64,000 nt of DNA, from assembly GCA_036426205.1 (NCBI GenBank), contig CM071571.1:113118316-113182315 (forward strand), in the 5' to 3' direction. The translations under genes were made by a program, and so were the position numbers. Shown one piece after another: positions 21,897 to 35,448 of the stretch. Each line of letters begins with the position of its first letter. The first letter of the stretch is position 1. The DNA is from Ascaphus truei (taxonomy: Eukaryota > Chordata > Amphibia > Anura > Ascaphidae). The notes under the pieces are model-generated. The model saw only the letters and a program-made list of their open reading frames with translations, had not been told where the DNA came from and ran no database searches.

Positions 21897-22736
21897 TGTA
21901 ACGGTGTTTCTGGCCCGGCCTGACCCACCCAATCTCACATTGGCCCCTGTGGTCTAACCGGACCCCATTACAGTGTGGATATGTCATATGGTGCACCTGC
22001 TGGCTACAGGACTCCTGAGTCTCCCGCATGATGGTGTGTGGGGAGAACCCGTCAGACAGGCAGCTGAGGTAGTGTGCTGAGTCTCACCTAGTTACAGTGC
22101 AGCGCCTCCACCTCACCAGGGTCCCTGCGTCCGCATGGGGATGATCCTGGCGAGGAACTCCTCCGTGGTGCTCCTCTCTGTACACTCATCCCAGATAGAT
22201 ACACGAGAGGGTTTCTGGCTGAACTCATCTTTATTGACACGGCAGGGCAACTGCCCTCCACAAGGAGTATCTTCAGCCGCTCATCTCGCCAGTGCTCCCT
22301 TTGGTTAGGTATGTCACCCAGATCAGGGATTCACTATTCCCGCAGGAATCACTGTCCTGTGCCAGGTCCCTGGACACAGCCTCCTATGGAGTTACTATAA
22401 CATAACTGCCAGAACTCCTCCTCAGCTCTGACAAGAGCTTTCCAGCAACACTGCAGTAACTCTGCATCAGAGCTCTGCAGCAACTAACAACTTTGCAACT
22501 CCACATCAGAACTAACTTTAGAACACAGTGCTGTGCCTTATGTAAGCTTCTGAGGCTGACACATCTCTGACATCACTAACTATGGAGTCAGAGCATGTGA
22601 CCAGTCCCAGCCATACACAGAGCACCCCACCAGGGTGTGAGGGGAAACCTCCATGATTACTGCTGGCATGCCCACACTTACCAGGCCTTACTGCCAGCAG
22701 GAGAGATGACTGTAGGCATTTTACATGACCGCTACA
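21897..22736 (-). mobile_element. Solo LTR, minus orientation (~840 bp)
   Basis: Bounded by TGTAAC (left) and GCTACA (right), the termini of this LTR group. AGCGCCTCCA is at 22101-22110. No exact target duplication was found (CCTG versus TCTC). No internal coding region accompanies it, so it is probably a solo LTR. It belongs to a family distinct from the Gypsy LTR at 38.4 kb but related to the segment at 10945. Confidence 0.65.
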
Positions 22737-24594
22737 TCTCTGTGATGCGCAGCACTCTAGTTTAATAAAGCTGTTTTTAATTATTCATGTTTCCGGTAGA
22801 ATTCCTGCTGCAGTGACCATCTACACACTACGAACTATCTTTACTTAAAATCTCTGGTGGAGCACGCAGGCCATCACACGGAACTGGGAGCTGGTCTTCA
22901 TTCCCCTATCCTGACGACGGCGTTTGGATCCACCCCTAGCAACTGTTTCGGGGCCTCTTAGGATCGCCGATCTGGCAGCGCTTGTTTCACCCCTCCACAG
23001 CATAGCTGTTGGACCTCGGAGATGACGTCACACGCCAGCGCGACGCCCGAGGAGACGGAACCAGCTAGGCACGGGCAGTGAGTACACCGGGTTGGGTCAG
23101 GGCAGCAGGCGATAACACCGTGAGTACACGGGAGGGGTAGCTTTTTGGTTGCCTCTCTCCCTGACGCTAATTATCCCCTGCACAACAGCCCCCCACCCAG
23201 GTTTTATTCTTTATCCCTCATCCTGCCGTATGCTCTGGTTGCTGGTTCCCCTCACACAGGATCCTCATGCCCGTGTAGTGGCCATCCTTATACTTCATGT
23301 GTCAGAGACTGCTACTACAATACACCCAGTTTTACCTTTGGAACTTTAGAAGCACCGGACAATACGGGGGTCATTCCCCTACAACCACTTGATCACAAGT
23401 AGGTTGTGGCTGCTATAGAGAGGGCCCATATTTGGGGACCCTTTCCCCATTGCTGCCATAGGTAGTCGCTTCATCTGCGCCAGATGCCACATGGTGACTG
23501 CGGCCTGCGGTCTGGGTCCAGACCCAGACACATTGTCAGAGACTGTCAACAGGGATACAATCCAGCGGGAGGTTCCGCCAGAGGCGGACCCCCTGAGGAT
23601 CCATATGCCGTGTAGGACACAGTGCAGCCCGGCGGATCTTCATCAAAGACGGGAAGATATCTTCTCAACATGCACCACCGGCCATACACACTGTGGGCAG
23701 CGCTGTTGCACACTTGGGGTGGGGTTGCTATTGTCGACACTGGGTGTTTCAGTGCCCAAGGCACCTCATTACTTTGGGGGGGAACTTCCCAGGTGATGGG
23801 CTCACACTGTGGTGGTATTGTGGCAGTTCGGCCTTGTATGGCTTTGTTATTACCAACGTTATTAGTTATCTACCAGTAAATATCAGTTAGCCATACTGTG
23901 TGTGAGTCTTATTATCTGTTACTGGTGGGTTCCTGTGAGAGAATAAAGCAAAAAATACCCGGGCGCTATCTGTCTGGAGGATGGTGGGAAGCTAATGGTA
24001 TCAAAGTCGATTAGAATAATAAAATGTCACTTACACGGCCTTGTGCAAGTGCTGGTGCATCAAGGTTTCTTTTTTTTCTATTTCTTCATTCCGATGTAAT
24101 GAAAATAATAGGGAGCCCCTACTACTGCTATATTGGTTGTGAGCGGTGCTAATGGGTAGGTAGCGATAATTGAGGTAGAGAAAGTTACCCAAAGAAAAGC
24201 ATTCAGGCTCACGCTCTGATGATTTATGATAATATTAAAATTATATTTATTAGAGACAACAAATTTAAAATATTGGGTTTTTAAAATCACAATTATAACG
24301 CGTACTGGATCTGTGTACTGATTAACCGTGCATATATAAGGTATCCACTTTTAAACACATAGCCTTATAAGGGTGTGTTAATCATACAATTCAAGAAGGT
24401 ATTTTTCTGCTGTTGAGCAGTAGGTAAAGGTCCTTGTTTTTTACTGAGGATGTAGGTATTGACTTGTGCAATAGGTAAAATACAGATGAAGTAATAAAGT
24501 TTATTCAAAACTTGTGTCATTTCGTTAATATTGTATTTTATGCATCAAGTACATCAACCTATAAAAGAACAGTTTACTAGATATATGAATTTGC
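22737..24594. other. Intergenic DNA with unclassified repeat remains
   Basis: GC-rich in the first half. Around 22911 CTGACGACGGCGTTTGG recalls the left flank of the hairpin-core motif, but the right flank and stem are missing. Short frames at 23145-23890 show no recognisable protein. Confidence 0.35.
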
Positions 24595-25543
24595 TACTGG
24601 TTACAGCTACCCGCCAGCCGGACACGGCCGTAACCACCCACCAAGGTCCCACACTCTTGTCTACAGTCCCCACCGTTCCTTAGGGGCCGTTGGGCACTCA
24701 ACCTCCTTAGTATCCACAAGATAAAGCCCCCACCCTTTATGTGTGGTAAGCGCTGCCACTGTACTGAATGTGTTGGTGCACTTTGATGAAGGTACCTGTT
24801 GGGTCTGTCCACACCCGGGCCCGCTGTATCCTGCGATGGGGTTCACAGACCCAACTGTGCTTGGCAGCTCCGATGCATCTGTTCTTGCGGGGAAGAGTCT
24901 CCACATGAGGTGTCCACCTCAGTGACAGTCCCTTCAGGGTAATCTGGTTCCAGACTACCAAGAGCTGCTGTGTCCCTCACTGATACTGATTCAACAGGGC
25001 CGTGTCCCTATCCTATGGGCCGGTCCCTGTAGCAACCACAAGCTGAGGTGAGTCGGGGCCTAGCTGGGGCCTACGGGGGTGATTCTGGGCTAGTGCAGGA
25101 GTCACAGACCCCTGCACATACCTCCTACCCCTATCCTGTCCCAGCACTGACTGACTTGCTCAGCATGCGTAATGTATCTTATCCTTGGTGCAGGGAAATC
25201 TCTGCAGCACTATTGGCTGCTACATACCATGTGTCTGCCTGTCCCTAAGCATCATGGGGCTTGTAGTCCCCGCGGAGCCTATTCCTAACAGCCACCGTTT
25301 GCGCCTAATGTACCGCGCATGCGCGACTGTAATGGCCGTCGCAGTGAACCTAATGCGCATGCGCGAATCTCGCGCCTGCGTGCGCAATCCAAGAAGGCGG
25401 CCCCCGCTAACCGGGTGTGCCATGAACCCCCGGTGACCGGCTCGCCTCAGCAGCCGCCCCTGCGGAGGTAAGGGGACCTGCGGAGGTAAGGGGACCTGCG
25501 GAGGTAAGGGGACACTAGGAGCCCAAGGGGGACTGGGGCTACA
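24595..25543 (-). mobile_element. LTR of the Gypsy-related group, minus orientation
   Basis: Shares GTATCCACAAG, TGTTGGTGCACTTTG and AGCATCATGGGGCTTGTAGT with the LTRs at 35449 and 37191. It ends at GGGGCTACA (25543). Rich in CpG and GCGCATGCGC palindromes in the U3-equivalent part. The left edge is not certain and may be truncated relative to the ~1.2 kb full LTR. Confidence 0.6.
25457..25511. repeat. Tandem triplication, 18-bp unit
   Basis: Three copies of CTGCGGAGGTAAGGGGAC lie inside the LTR. Single copies of the GGAGGTAAGGG core occur at the same place in the LTRs at 35449 and 37191, so the expansion is specific to this copy. Confidence 0.85.
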
Positions 25544-26345
25544 TATAAAATTCACTTTAGCTATATCTTTAGAAAAAATACATAGATAAAGGATAAGTAT
25601 CACTGTTTTCTTAACAAACATCCCATATATAAATTGGATTGAGAAAAAACTCAGTAAGAGTAAAGCCCTTCAGACAAATATTTAATATACTATACTATAC
25701 TATTGCTATACTATAGCAAATTTATTTAAAAATAAAAAAAAATCTAAAATAAAAAGACAACCACATTCATAGATAAATGCCAAGTGGATTGTGTAAAATG
25801 TCAAACACCAAACAAATCAATAAAGTCTTATATTCCCATTTGGAGATGCACAGCGTGTACAGTATATCAAGTTTGGACGATTATGTCATTAAATATATCC
25901 TTTAAAAGGTTTCTGATAATGTTTGTAGCAAGCAATACATAATTTAAAGGTGTCCTGTTAATGTTGAGCATGCAATATATCCTTTTAAAGTATCCTGGTA
26001 GTATTATATAATCACGTGGAAATATATCATATGGAGGTGCGCACAAGTCTACACCAGGGTATTTGTCTACCTTTTAACCATGCAGGATCTGGTTAGTCTA
26101 CTCCCTTCCTGCCTGATTCAGCCATGGTTGCTCAAGTTAAAGCACTGTATGCAGCCACTTCCAGGTGGTGTGAAGGGTCCAGCGATCTCCTCGTTGTTCA
26201 CTCTTACTCTTTTTCAGCACAGACTAGAACTCCTTCTGAGCCTCTGTGTTCCGGAGTGTTGCAGTTCAGAACAGGAGATTGTTTGTGCTGTTTGTCTATG
26301 GCAGCCTCAGAGTACCAAACATTTTGGGTGTAAAACATCAAAACC
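25544..26345. other. Intergenic DNA, no gene recognised
   Basis: AT-rich sequence followed by a more mixed segment (26075-26340) with no identifiable protein. Confidence 0.4.
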
Positions 26346-26375
26346 AAACGCGTTTTGCCAAAATGGCTTTATCAG
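26346..26375 (-). other. Hairpin-core motif, copy E (minus strand)
   Basis: On the minus strand: CTGATAAA, stem GCCA, loop ttt, stem TGGC, then AAAACGCGTTTGG. It agrees with the shared flanks and has a fully complementary stem of unique sequence. Confidence 0.65.
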
Positions 26376-29300
26376 TGGTATAGTAGCACATTATACTCTT
26401 GCATCATATATAAATATAGCCCATTGGGGACTGGTAATCAACTACATTTAATACATTTAAAACAAACATACATCCTAAACAAAAAGTCTACATGTTTAAA
26501 AATACCCAAATTTGATCAAAATGTAACCACGACTGCCAATAGGCAAAAGACCAATATAAGATATCATTGTGTATGACAGTAGAAAAAATAATTGGCTAGA
26601 AGTTAATAGCTTAGGTTATAGGCACAGACCCAGCAGAGTAAAAAAACAAAAACGTTGCATATAAAGGATTACAATATCCTACATTTCAAAAACAGGATTG
26701 CCTGAAATCCCTAAAAATATCAAATGGAATCCTATATTATAGCCACGTAAAACAATATATGTAGGAGTTAAAATATAGCATAATAACAAAAACAACAGTA
26801 CAAGCAAAAAAGGCCCTCCCAAATTTAATGATACTGATCACAATAAAGAAACTCAAATTAAATTAAAAAATGAACTGAAAGACAGAAAGACATAACACAA
26901 CAAAGCATAAGAAAGTAACAGAATCAGAGTTCATGTGGATGAGAAGAGGCAATAATAGTCTTTAAAGAAGGACTTAATGTCAAAACAGAGACTAGGCTTT
27001 AAATAATACATAAGAATTCTAGAAAAGCGACTAGACATATGTCAATGTTTAAACCCACTGAGGCTATGATTTTGAGAGTAAATCCAAAATGTCTCTCTCT
27101 GATATTTTTGTATGTTTATTCCCTCCTCTCCAGTCTAATTTATTCCTATGAATTTTAAACTTTTCAGATCACGTTGGTCAATTCTTCCAAAATGATTGAG
27201 CACAATATGGGGCCTATTTTAGTAGCTTCGATAACAAACTCATGGAGGATTTAGAGCAGCTATCTCAAAATGTTGCTAGGCAGCCATTCAGAAAGCCTCG
27301 ATGAGTTGGTTAAATAGTGCGGGGAAGGCATTTTTCCACAATTTCTGTCCAAATACATCACACGGGAGCGTCAAAAAAGCTCAAACTCGTATTTTTGCTC
27401 AAAAGTAGCTATTCTAGTAGCTACGATGCGATTATCAGAGCTCTGAAATTGCGAATTTATCAACCAAGGCTGCGAGATGGGATCTGAGAGCAGGACTTAG
27501 AAAAAAATGCATTTTTCCTGCTTCAGATTGAAGCGGGAGTCTTCTGCACTGTTACACAATAATACCAGCTACGCAGACCCCCGGCATCATTCCTATGCAA
27601 TAAAAATACATTTACAGTCAGCATCATTACCTTAGTGGCTAACCGCTAAGGCAATAAAGGGTCTAACTACCAGTGCCTGATTTATTGTGGGTAGCGGGGG
27701 GTGAGTGAAGGTGGTATTTGGCCCATGGTGGGTTTTTAGGCCCTGTGGGGGGTTGTGGGAGGCGTTAACCCCTTCATTACCTAAACGATTAGTATCGCTA
27801 GGGTAATGAAGGGGCTAATCCCTCCTGCAACCCATCCAGTAGGCATACACACATGGGCCAAATACACATGGGACAAATGGGCCATTATTTGGCCCATACA
27901 CATTGGCCAAAAAACACCTTCACCCACCCCCACTACCCAAATAAACATTACAACAAAATACAAACACAATACTAAACAATACATACATTAATTGCCAGTG
28001 TGGTTACCTGTGCTCTCAATGGGAGCAAAGATAACCCAAATGGCAATGAATGGGCAACCCCTCTACCCCCAACAACCATAGCATTACAGTACAATTATGG
28101 GCAAAGTTACTATTATCCAGATATGGATAATAGCTCATTTGCCCATTCAAAATAAAACATTATTCTGCCAGCATAAAGCAAATAAAACTTGCACTTACCC
28201 CTGTCACGATGATGGTCATCCTCATCACCATCCTCCGCATCCATGTCCTCCGTTGGCACGAACACAACAATAAAAAATACTATCTAATGGCCCCTAACCC
28301 CTTAATCACTTAAGCGGTTGACGTCGCTCCAAAACAAAACAATTGACCTTGTAGTGACCGCTTATAGTAAGTGCTACAGGCGACAGAGCGACGGAGCAAC
28401 CAAAAATTTGGAAGCTGGGTAAATTTGATTTTTCAGAGACTGTCGCCACATGTGACTGTCTCAGAACCAATCAATGGCCCTGTCGCTAGTGACGTCGCTG
28501 AAAGTTAAATTATAACTTTCGTGGGTGGCGACGGGTGATGTTATCGGTTGCGTAGCCAGCACTATAAGTGCTGCCTAATGGGGCACAGATAAATACATAA
28601 GCAGTCAATGGGCAAGCAAAAAAAATTTAAATTTAAAAATACAATAAAAAATTTTTTTTTTTAAATTACATACATTCAATAATTTTCTTACCTTAAGATG
28701 TCTTAACCCTCTGAATCCTGTGTATCTGGAAACTCACCATCCGCAGCGATCCTCCGCATCAGGTAAAATCTTCTTTCTTCAATCTTCTTTCTTTTATCTT
28801 CTTTCTTGAATCTTCTTTATTTGTAACAAATTGTAATCCATAGGTAGATGTTGTCTCGTCGGCTTCTTAAGCTAAACTGAGACAGAACAGGCCATATATA
28901 AGGCCTGTGACATCACATTTTAGGGTCAGATGATACAGCTCCAATCCGATTGGACGCTGTACCATGTGACAGGCTTTTTTTTTTTAAATTAAATGATGTG
29001 ACGTCATCTCCAAGGGAGGTACGTCACATCCTTAAAACCACATGGCTGCCAACACATGGTGCTACAACCATTCGGATGGGGGACAACCGTGCGGAGTCTT
29101 CCTGATGATATTATTAATGTGATACAGGTGCGTGCTGCTTAATGTTTAATGCTTAATGTTTAAATGTCCCGCGTTACATGACTGGGACATTTAAATGTAT
29201 AGGAGATACCGTCCTGTATCTAGGGAAGCAGGGGATCCCCGGACCTGAAATCAACGCGGTTATGCGCCGGAGACCCCCTGCTCCTGCACACTAGTATTCA

Positions 29301-29640
29301 ATTTTTTATAAAAACACTGCGATCACTTGCGAGAGCTGTGCAGGGAGAGGCGGGTCTCCCTGTGCAGCCCAGATTGCGATAAAATCGCAGATAGGAGAAC
29401 TTGGAAAAAAATTAATGATTTTGCTGCTATGGCGAATGGTTTTGGCATTTTCCTATTGCACAGTTTGAAAGGGGTTCAGATTTTCTCTGAATACCGCGAT
29501 AACTCCAATGACAAACCGTTCGGCGGGAACATGCCAAACATTGCAGCAAACTCATCAAAGCTACAAGAATACTGTACGCCCCTATGTCTCTCCAGACCCT
29601 TACTTATATATTTCTCACATGCTCTGCTAATCTAAGTTTC
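26376..29640. other. Intergenic repeat-derived DNA, no gene recognised
   Basis: 27185-29640 has the look of an old non-autonomous DNA element (TATTTTAGTAGCTTCGATAAC start, several CpG-rich blocks, purine tracts). No termini or transposase could be paired. A small hairpin at 27769-27814 lies inside. No frame resembles a known protein. Confidence 0.35.
27769..27814. repeat. Small inverted repeat, 13-bp arms
   Basis: CCCCTTCATTACC (27769-27781) and its exact reverse complement (27802-27814) are separated by 20 bases. Confidence 0.8.
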
Positions 29641-32600
29641 AGAACTCTTGATACTCAACATACTTTTTGCCACAGACACAGTCACACTAACATTAAGATA
29701 AACATTTTACTATAACATGAGATATTTTCTTCTGTTTTGATATCTTCAAATTTCTATGTTCCCCAGTCTCTGAGGCAAGAAATTTTGACTGAAGATTGCC
29801 ATCACATCGCCACGTGTGTCCATCTAAAGAAACCATTTTACTCTTTACGAAGCCAATTGTTTTCCTTTATTTTCCATAAATAGCCATGTACTAGCTGCAC
29901 ATGTGCAGAAGCCCATAATCATCTTCCCCTCCGCATACACTGTAATGGCGCTGCCCGTGCCACACGCGTGACCTGTTGGTGGCATGTATGTGCGTGAGAC
30001 CGCTTGGCGCCACGCAGGACCACCCGGCACCACGCACGTGCATGTGCAAAATCACAGAACTCAGCCACAACTTTCATGCTCAGGCTCCTGTACCACACAA
30101 AACTCTCTGCTGCACAGGTGGGCCCACCCCCAATGCTACACACAAAAAGAAAACACTGTCACACACTGTCACACACACACAGTCACGAGGAATTCACAGT
30201 TAGTATAAATATAGACGTGCAAATAGCTAAAATAGGGAGGGTGCCAAGCACGCGCGTTCTAAGTCAAACTTCTTTGCGTTATCTCAATGAAATTGTGTTT
30301 GGATTTCAAATAAAAACATCACCATCACAAATACAATTTCTGTGACAAAACTGATAAAGGACAAAGAAGTTTCACTTAAATGTGCATGCTCAGCACACAC
30401 ACACTTTTTTTCATTTGTAACGACCCTCCACTGTAGTCGGTAATGAACGGGACAAAGTCTTTATCCCTAAAGGTCTTCATGGAATTCTTACCTTGTTGTT
30501 TATACTGAATCAAATATTTCCTTTCTATTTTAGAAACTTTATTTCCAAGAATTTTTTTTCATCTCTGATGCTTCCAACAAAAAGTCATTGTGATCTGAGC
30601 AATTTGTTTTCAGACACCTGAATTGCCCGTATGGGATATTATACAACCAGCTTCTTTGATGACTGAAGGATGCTAAAACAAAGTTGCTGCAATTGACTTG
30701 TTTAAAAAAGTTATCCTCTTAATCTTGTTCTCTTCTATTTCTATTTTCAAATCCCCAAATCCAACCATGTTTACTTATCGCATAAGTGAAATATATTACA
30801 ATTATTGACATTAATGAATGACATTTTTTCTAAGCTACAGCTTAAGTGAATTTTATATATACCTTTGTGCACTATTTCCTACTCTCCTTAAATTGTAATC
30901 CATGGGCCTATAAAGAGTACTTCTCTATACACGTTTTATTTTTTGCAAGTTTGCCTAACGTGAAACCGAGATAATTTGACACATCCATTTTCAGTAATAG
31001 TATTTTTTCATTTCTTTACTTATTTTAAATAACTAAAAACACAAATTTCCATTCTAAGGGACAGTTACACAAGTAATATATATACAAGTAACGTTTTGAA
31101 ACGGAAGTCTGTACTTTATGCAAATTAGGAAGGTGGCTCAATAAATAGCGTAATTTTATCATAAGTAATCTAAAAAAAACAAAACCTAATTGTAATATTT
31201 ATCTAAAATGTTCCCCTTACCTTATAGTGACAAAGTTAACCCCTCTAGTTAAGGAACTGTAGAACAAACTGCATTAAAAGGGTTAACTGAGCTTCTCAAA
31301 AAGGAAGGCAGCGCTTTCTATTTGAACCTTTTGTCTCTCTTTTTTATATTTTCCTTTTCTTTCCGGTTACCTTTGTCTCTTTCCTGCTGCTCCCGCCCAC
31401 CCTCCCCCCCCCTTTCTCTCACTTGTTTCAATGTCTCTCTATCCTGTTGTCTTCTGGATGTCCCTGGTTATGGTCTCTCTCCTATTGTCTCTTACTTACC
31501 TCTTAAGCCTCTCTATGCTGGACTGAAAACCAGATCTCCCAATGCCCTACGCTTTCAGCACTGCCGTGGGTAGAGTAAGCAAGGACTCAAATAAAGCAAT
31601 GTGTTATAGAAAGTGACCCAACACACTTGGTGTCATGTGACCTCTATTATACTCCCCGCTGTGGTGCCATAAGGTGGGGAGGAAAGAAACTAGTGGTGTA
31701 ACTGTAAAAGCAGTGCTCGATTGATGTGTGGTGTTGACGCTGTCAACCACCGCTGGGAATTAGAAAGTCGCGCACCATAATTCTTTGTGACACGACTTTC
31801 TGATGCTTGGTGGTAATTGGCAGAATCTTAATGAACAGACTTTTAGTGTGGGATGTGACTTATTTAAATATACAGTACTATGCATAGCCATTATCATATC
31901 TCCCAGGGTACCTCTGGTGTGCTCCTTTTTCAGCACAGGCATATCTCCCTAATTTATTTGGAGAGTGGTGAGGGGATATATATAGAACTGGAGACACTGC
32001 TAAAATGGAACTCCTCCACAAGAAACATGATAGTATATTTATTTAATCTCCAAGAATATAGTAAGGCTTACACAAATATTGTTGGAAGTTGTACAACTGT
32101 GCCTAAAATTGCTAATAAAATAGCCCTTATTTAAATGCATAGCATTTAAATGTTCTCTAAACGGAAACAAAAGTATACTAATGTGGGCCTCTCAAATTTG
32201 AATGTCAGCATTATGAGCGGCATAAGAATTCCAAGATGTGACAAAAAGAGGAAACTCATTCTATACATAAAAAAGAAAATGTAAGTTACACAAATATCTA
32301 ACGATTTGGGACTAATTCATATATTTGAAGTAGAAATATAAAAATATTCACAAAAAAAGATATTCAGAATTTACATATGAACAATACAATATATTTTTTG
32401 TACATATGTGAGGAAACAATGCTTCTAAATGTAACAATTTCTCTTAAAGCTTTCTAAAGTATATTCCTTCATACAATAAGCTCTTTCTAAAATGCTAACT
32501 CTTGGTCCAAAGTTTGATGTATAACCCTTATAAAATATATTTTAGTAATTCAAATAATATTGAGTGAACTGGAATACACCTTATTTACCTGGGATAGTAC

Positions 32601-33170
32601 TTTGCAAATGGAAGGAGTGGGTTAGTTTTCAATTTTTAAGCTACCATCTATATGTATTACTAATAATCTGTAACTTAAATCTGAGGGCAGCTAAAACAAA
32701 ATATACATTACAAATGTGTTTAAAGACAAGTATAAAAAATAATTTCTTACCAAAATATTTTTTAAGCCTCAATGTATCCTAGTGTGGTTGCCAACTGTAT
32801 CCAACCAAAGACAGAAGTAGCTCCTCTTCTAAATCTTACTGAATGATTTACTGTTTCTTGTTCTGGTATTTCTTCTATTAGTATGGTTATTGTACAAGTA
32901 CAAAGGTCAATAAGTGTTTTCTCTAATGTGCCAAGTAATATGGTTGCTATAAACTTATTCAACTGATTTATTAACATCAGACTTCCTCAAGAAGTAGGTA
33001 CTCGGTTAATAATATAGCTGCATAATGACACCCTGAATTTCCTGATCACTGTATCAGAAAGCTTATGATAATATTTACCTAACAAGCATACCAAAGGCAT
33101 TGTGTAAGCTCTGTGAAGCTGTTGTCTAAAATACATGAATACTCCAGCACAGGACATAAAGCATTCATGT

Positions 33171-33173
<3 letters not shown>
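29641..33173. other. Intergenic DNA, no gene recognised
   Basis: Mostly AT-rich single-copy-looking sequence. A pyrimidine-rich tract lies at about 31330-31420. No ORF or terminal repeat could be supported. Confidence 0.45.

Positions 33174-33210
<37 letters not shown>
33174..33210. repeat. (CA)n microsatellite
   Basis: An uninterrupted run of about 18 CA units. Confidence 0.95.
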
Positions 33211-33211
<1 letters not shown>

Positions 33212-33224
33212 TCACACACATATA

Positions 33225-33690
33225 TAACCCTAGCTCTGACTTACAAAGCTATCAACAACGCTGCCCACCTTGCATCTCAGACCAAAATATATACATTAAC
33301 GCCCCGTACAGTCTTCCTTTGACATCCGCCTCTCCTCCAGCCTTACTACAGTACCTCCTCTCACTCCCGCCTAAAAGACTTCCTCTGTGCTGCCCTCTCT
33401 CTGGAATTCCCAACCATCAGACTCTCCACCAGCTTCCAGTAATTTTAAAACTCTCTGAAAACTCAACTTTTCAAAGAAGCCTATCTAGCACACCCATAAC
33501 ACCCTCTAGCCCACCTAATTGGTATAAGCTGTGTGGCTGGGCCACTCTCCATCCTGTGGCAAACGTCATCCCACAATGAGCAGTAACTTCACCTTTTGTT
33601 TCAACAGTGCCCTTATTCCCTCTAGATTGTAAACTCTCACAAGCAGGGCCATTATTACCTTTTTGTGTATGGGCATGTTACTCCTCTGTG
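33225..33690 (+). mobile_element. 3' fragment of an L2/Rex1-type LINE
   Basis: Starts with an ALTYKAINNAAHL-type peptide, then the pattern of a degraded LINE C-terminus, and reaches the TGTAAACTC...AAGCAGGGCC 3' UTR signature also seen at 17220-18055. Many frameshifts; an old copy. Confidence 0.6.
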
Positions 33691-34550
33691 TCTCAACAAG
33701 ATTAAGTGAAATTAACTATGTGAACACAGGCATTGTTTTCTCAAAACAAAGTATCTATATATTAAGCTGAAAAATGCACTCTTGCTGTTAGAAAGATATT
33801 TTTGCATCACACGCACCTCTGCATTAATATATCAGTATGTTCTCATATATTCTCAATCTGCAGTAGTTTTCAGAATGTTTCCTCGTGTTTACTAGTTTTA
33901 AAGTGGAGAAAACCTGACATTGATGAATATAAGGGTGGGATTTTTTCTTGGGTACACATCAAATATTGAACAAACGATCAGTAGATCAACATAAGTAGAA
34001 AAGCATGTCTAACCCTCTTTGCCCCTATATATTCACTTGAGTTTCATTTCGCTATACTGTTTGTACAGCTTCCCTAGCTGTACCTATCTTGGCCTAATAG
34101 GAAGGTGCTGAGGCTTTATATGTCTTATTTTACCTATAGGATCCTACTGCGCTATATCATCGGTAGTGCTCCATTACTCCTGGACCCCTGGCGGGCCTGG
34201 TACTATTCCCAATCTGTCTGTGATCAGCATCCCCATCTTGGGAACTGAATGTCACCACATGGCCTTCTGCGAGAGTCAGCTATGGACCCTTCGATGGGGC
34301 TGGTCCAACTATGCTTTATGGCTGCGGCCTGTAGTGCCCCTCTGGGCATAGGCTGCCTGTCTGTAAAAGTTTAGAGTAATGTGAAGCCATCTCTATTGGA
34401 CACTATCTAAATAGGATACTGTCTCCAACTAGAAACCAATTAAGGGGATCCTTATCCTAGACCTATCTACTGTATACAATGAACTTACATGCTTTATACA
34501 CAGTGAGGTCCTTCATCAGTGCCTTCATCAGTGACCTGACCGTCTAGAAG

Positions 34551-34554
<4 letters not shown>
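33691..34554. other. Intergenic DNA, no gene recognised
   Basis: Nothing supportable was seen. Confidence 0.4.

Positions 34555-34610
<56 letters not shown>
34555..34610. repeat. (TA)n microsatellite at a Tc1 insertion site
   Basis: About 28 TA units end directly at the terminus of the Tc1-like element, whose target is TA. Confidence 0.95.
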
Positions 34611-34613
<3 letters not shown>

Positions 34614-35448
34614 TCATGTGAAAAAGAAAGTACACCCTCTTTGAATTCTATGGTTTTACATATCAGGACATAATAACAATCATCTGTTCCTTAGCAGGTC
34701 TTAAAATTAGGTAAATACAACCTCAGATGAACAACAACACATAAATAAATCATGACACGGTGTAATATGTTAACAAAAATAAAGCCAAAATGGAGAAGCT
34801 ATGTGTGAAAAACTAAGTACACCCTTACTGCTTCCATAGGAATTATGATGCTAAGAAGCAGTCAGGTGCTGGTAATCAAATGCCCTTGATTAATTGATCA
34901 TATAAAAGTGTGACCACCTCTATAAAAGCCAAAGTTTTAGCAGTTTGCTGGTCTGGAGCATTCAGGTGTGTGTTAACACAATGCCAAGGAGGAAAGACAT
35001 CAGCAATGATCTTAGAGAAGCAATTGTTGGAGCCCATCAATCTAGGAAGGGTTATAAGGCCATTTCCAAACAATTTAAAGTCCATCGTTCTACAGTGAGA
35101 AAGATTATTCAAAAGTGGAAAACATTCAAGACAATTGCCAATCTTCCCAGGAGTGAACGTCACAGCAAATTCACCCCAAGGTCAGACATTGCAAAAAAAT
35201 ACAAGAGTTACATCTCAGACTCTACAGGCCTCAGTTAGCATGTTAAATGTTAAAGTTCATGACAGTAAAATTAGAAAAAGACTGAACGTATGGTTTGTTT
35301 GGAAGAGTTGCCAGGAGAAAGCCTCTTCTCTCTAAAAAGAACATGCCAGCACGGCTTAGGTTTGCAAAGTTGCATCTGAACAAACCACAAGACTTCTAGA
35401 ACAATGTCCTTTGGAAAGACAAGACCAAAGTGGAGATGTTTGGCCACA
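34611..35448 (+). mobile_element. Tc1-like transposon, 3' part missing
   Basis: Begins TA then CAGTCATGTGAAAAAG, a Tc1-type terminal repeat. An inner repeat-like copy of the terminus (ATGTGTGAAAAACTAAGTACACCC) lies near 34800. A transposase N-terminus follows. Sequence homologous to the transposase continues, with frameshifts, to about 35448. There it breaks into LTR sequence, and the rest of the element, including the right terminus, is not found on the far side of that LTR. Confidence 0.8.
34981..35238 (+). pseudogene. Tc1-like transposase, paired-type DNA-binding N-terminus
   Basis: From the ATG at 34981 the product reads MPRRKDISNDLREAIVGAHQ and then a helix-turn-helix (GYKAISKQFKVHRSTVRKII), the DNA-binding half of Tc1/mariner transposases. 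The frame stops at 35238 and later homology is in other frames. The DDE catalytic region is absent or too broken to read. Non-functional. Confidence 0.8.

Noticed and set aside
22911..22960. Possible eighth hairpin-core motif
   Set aside because: Only the left flank (CTGACGA) matches; no complementary stem and no GAAACGCG flank.
29327..29635. 102-codon plus-strand frame
   Set aside because: It lies in repeat-derived DNA, has no domain, and has no codon or splice support.
33174..33210. CRISPR-like or satellite array
   Set aside because: It is a simple (CA)n microsatellite. No spaced direct-repeat array was seen anywhere in the window.
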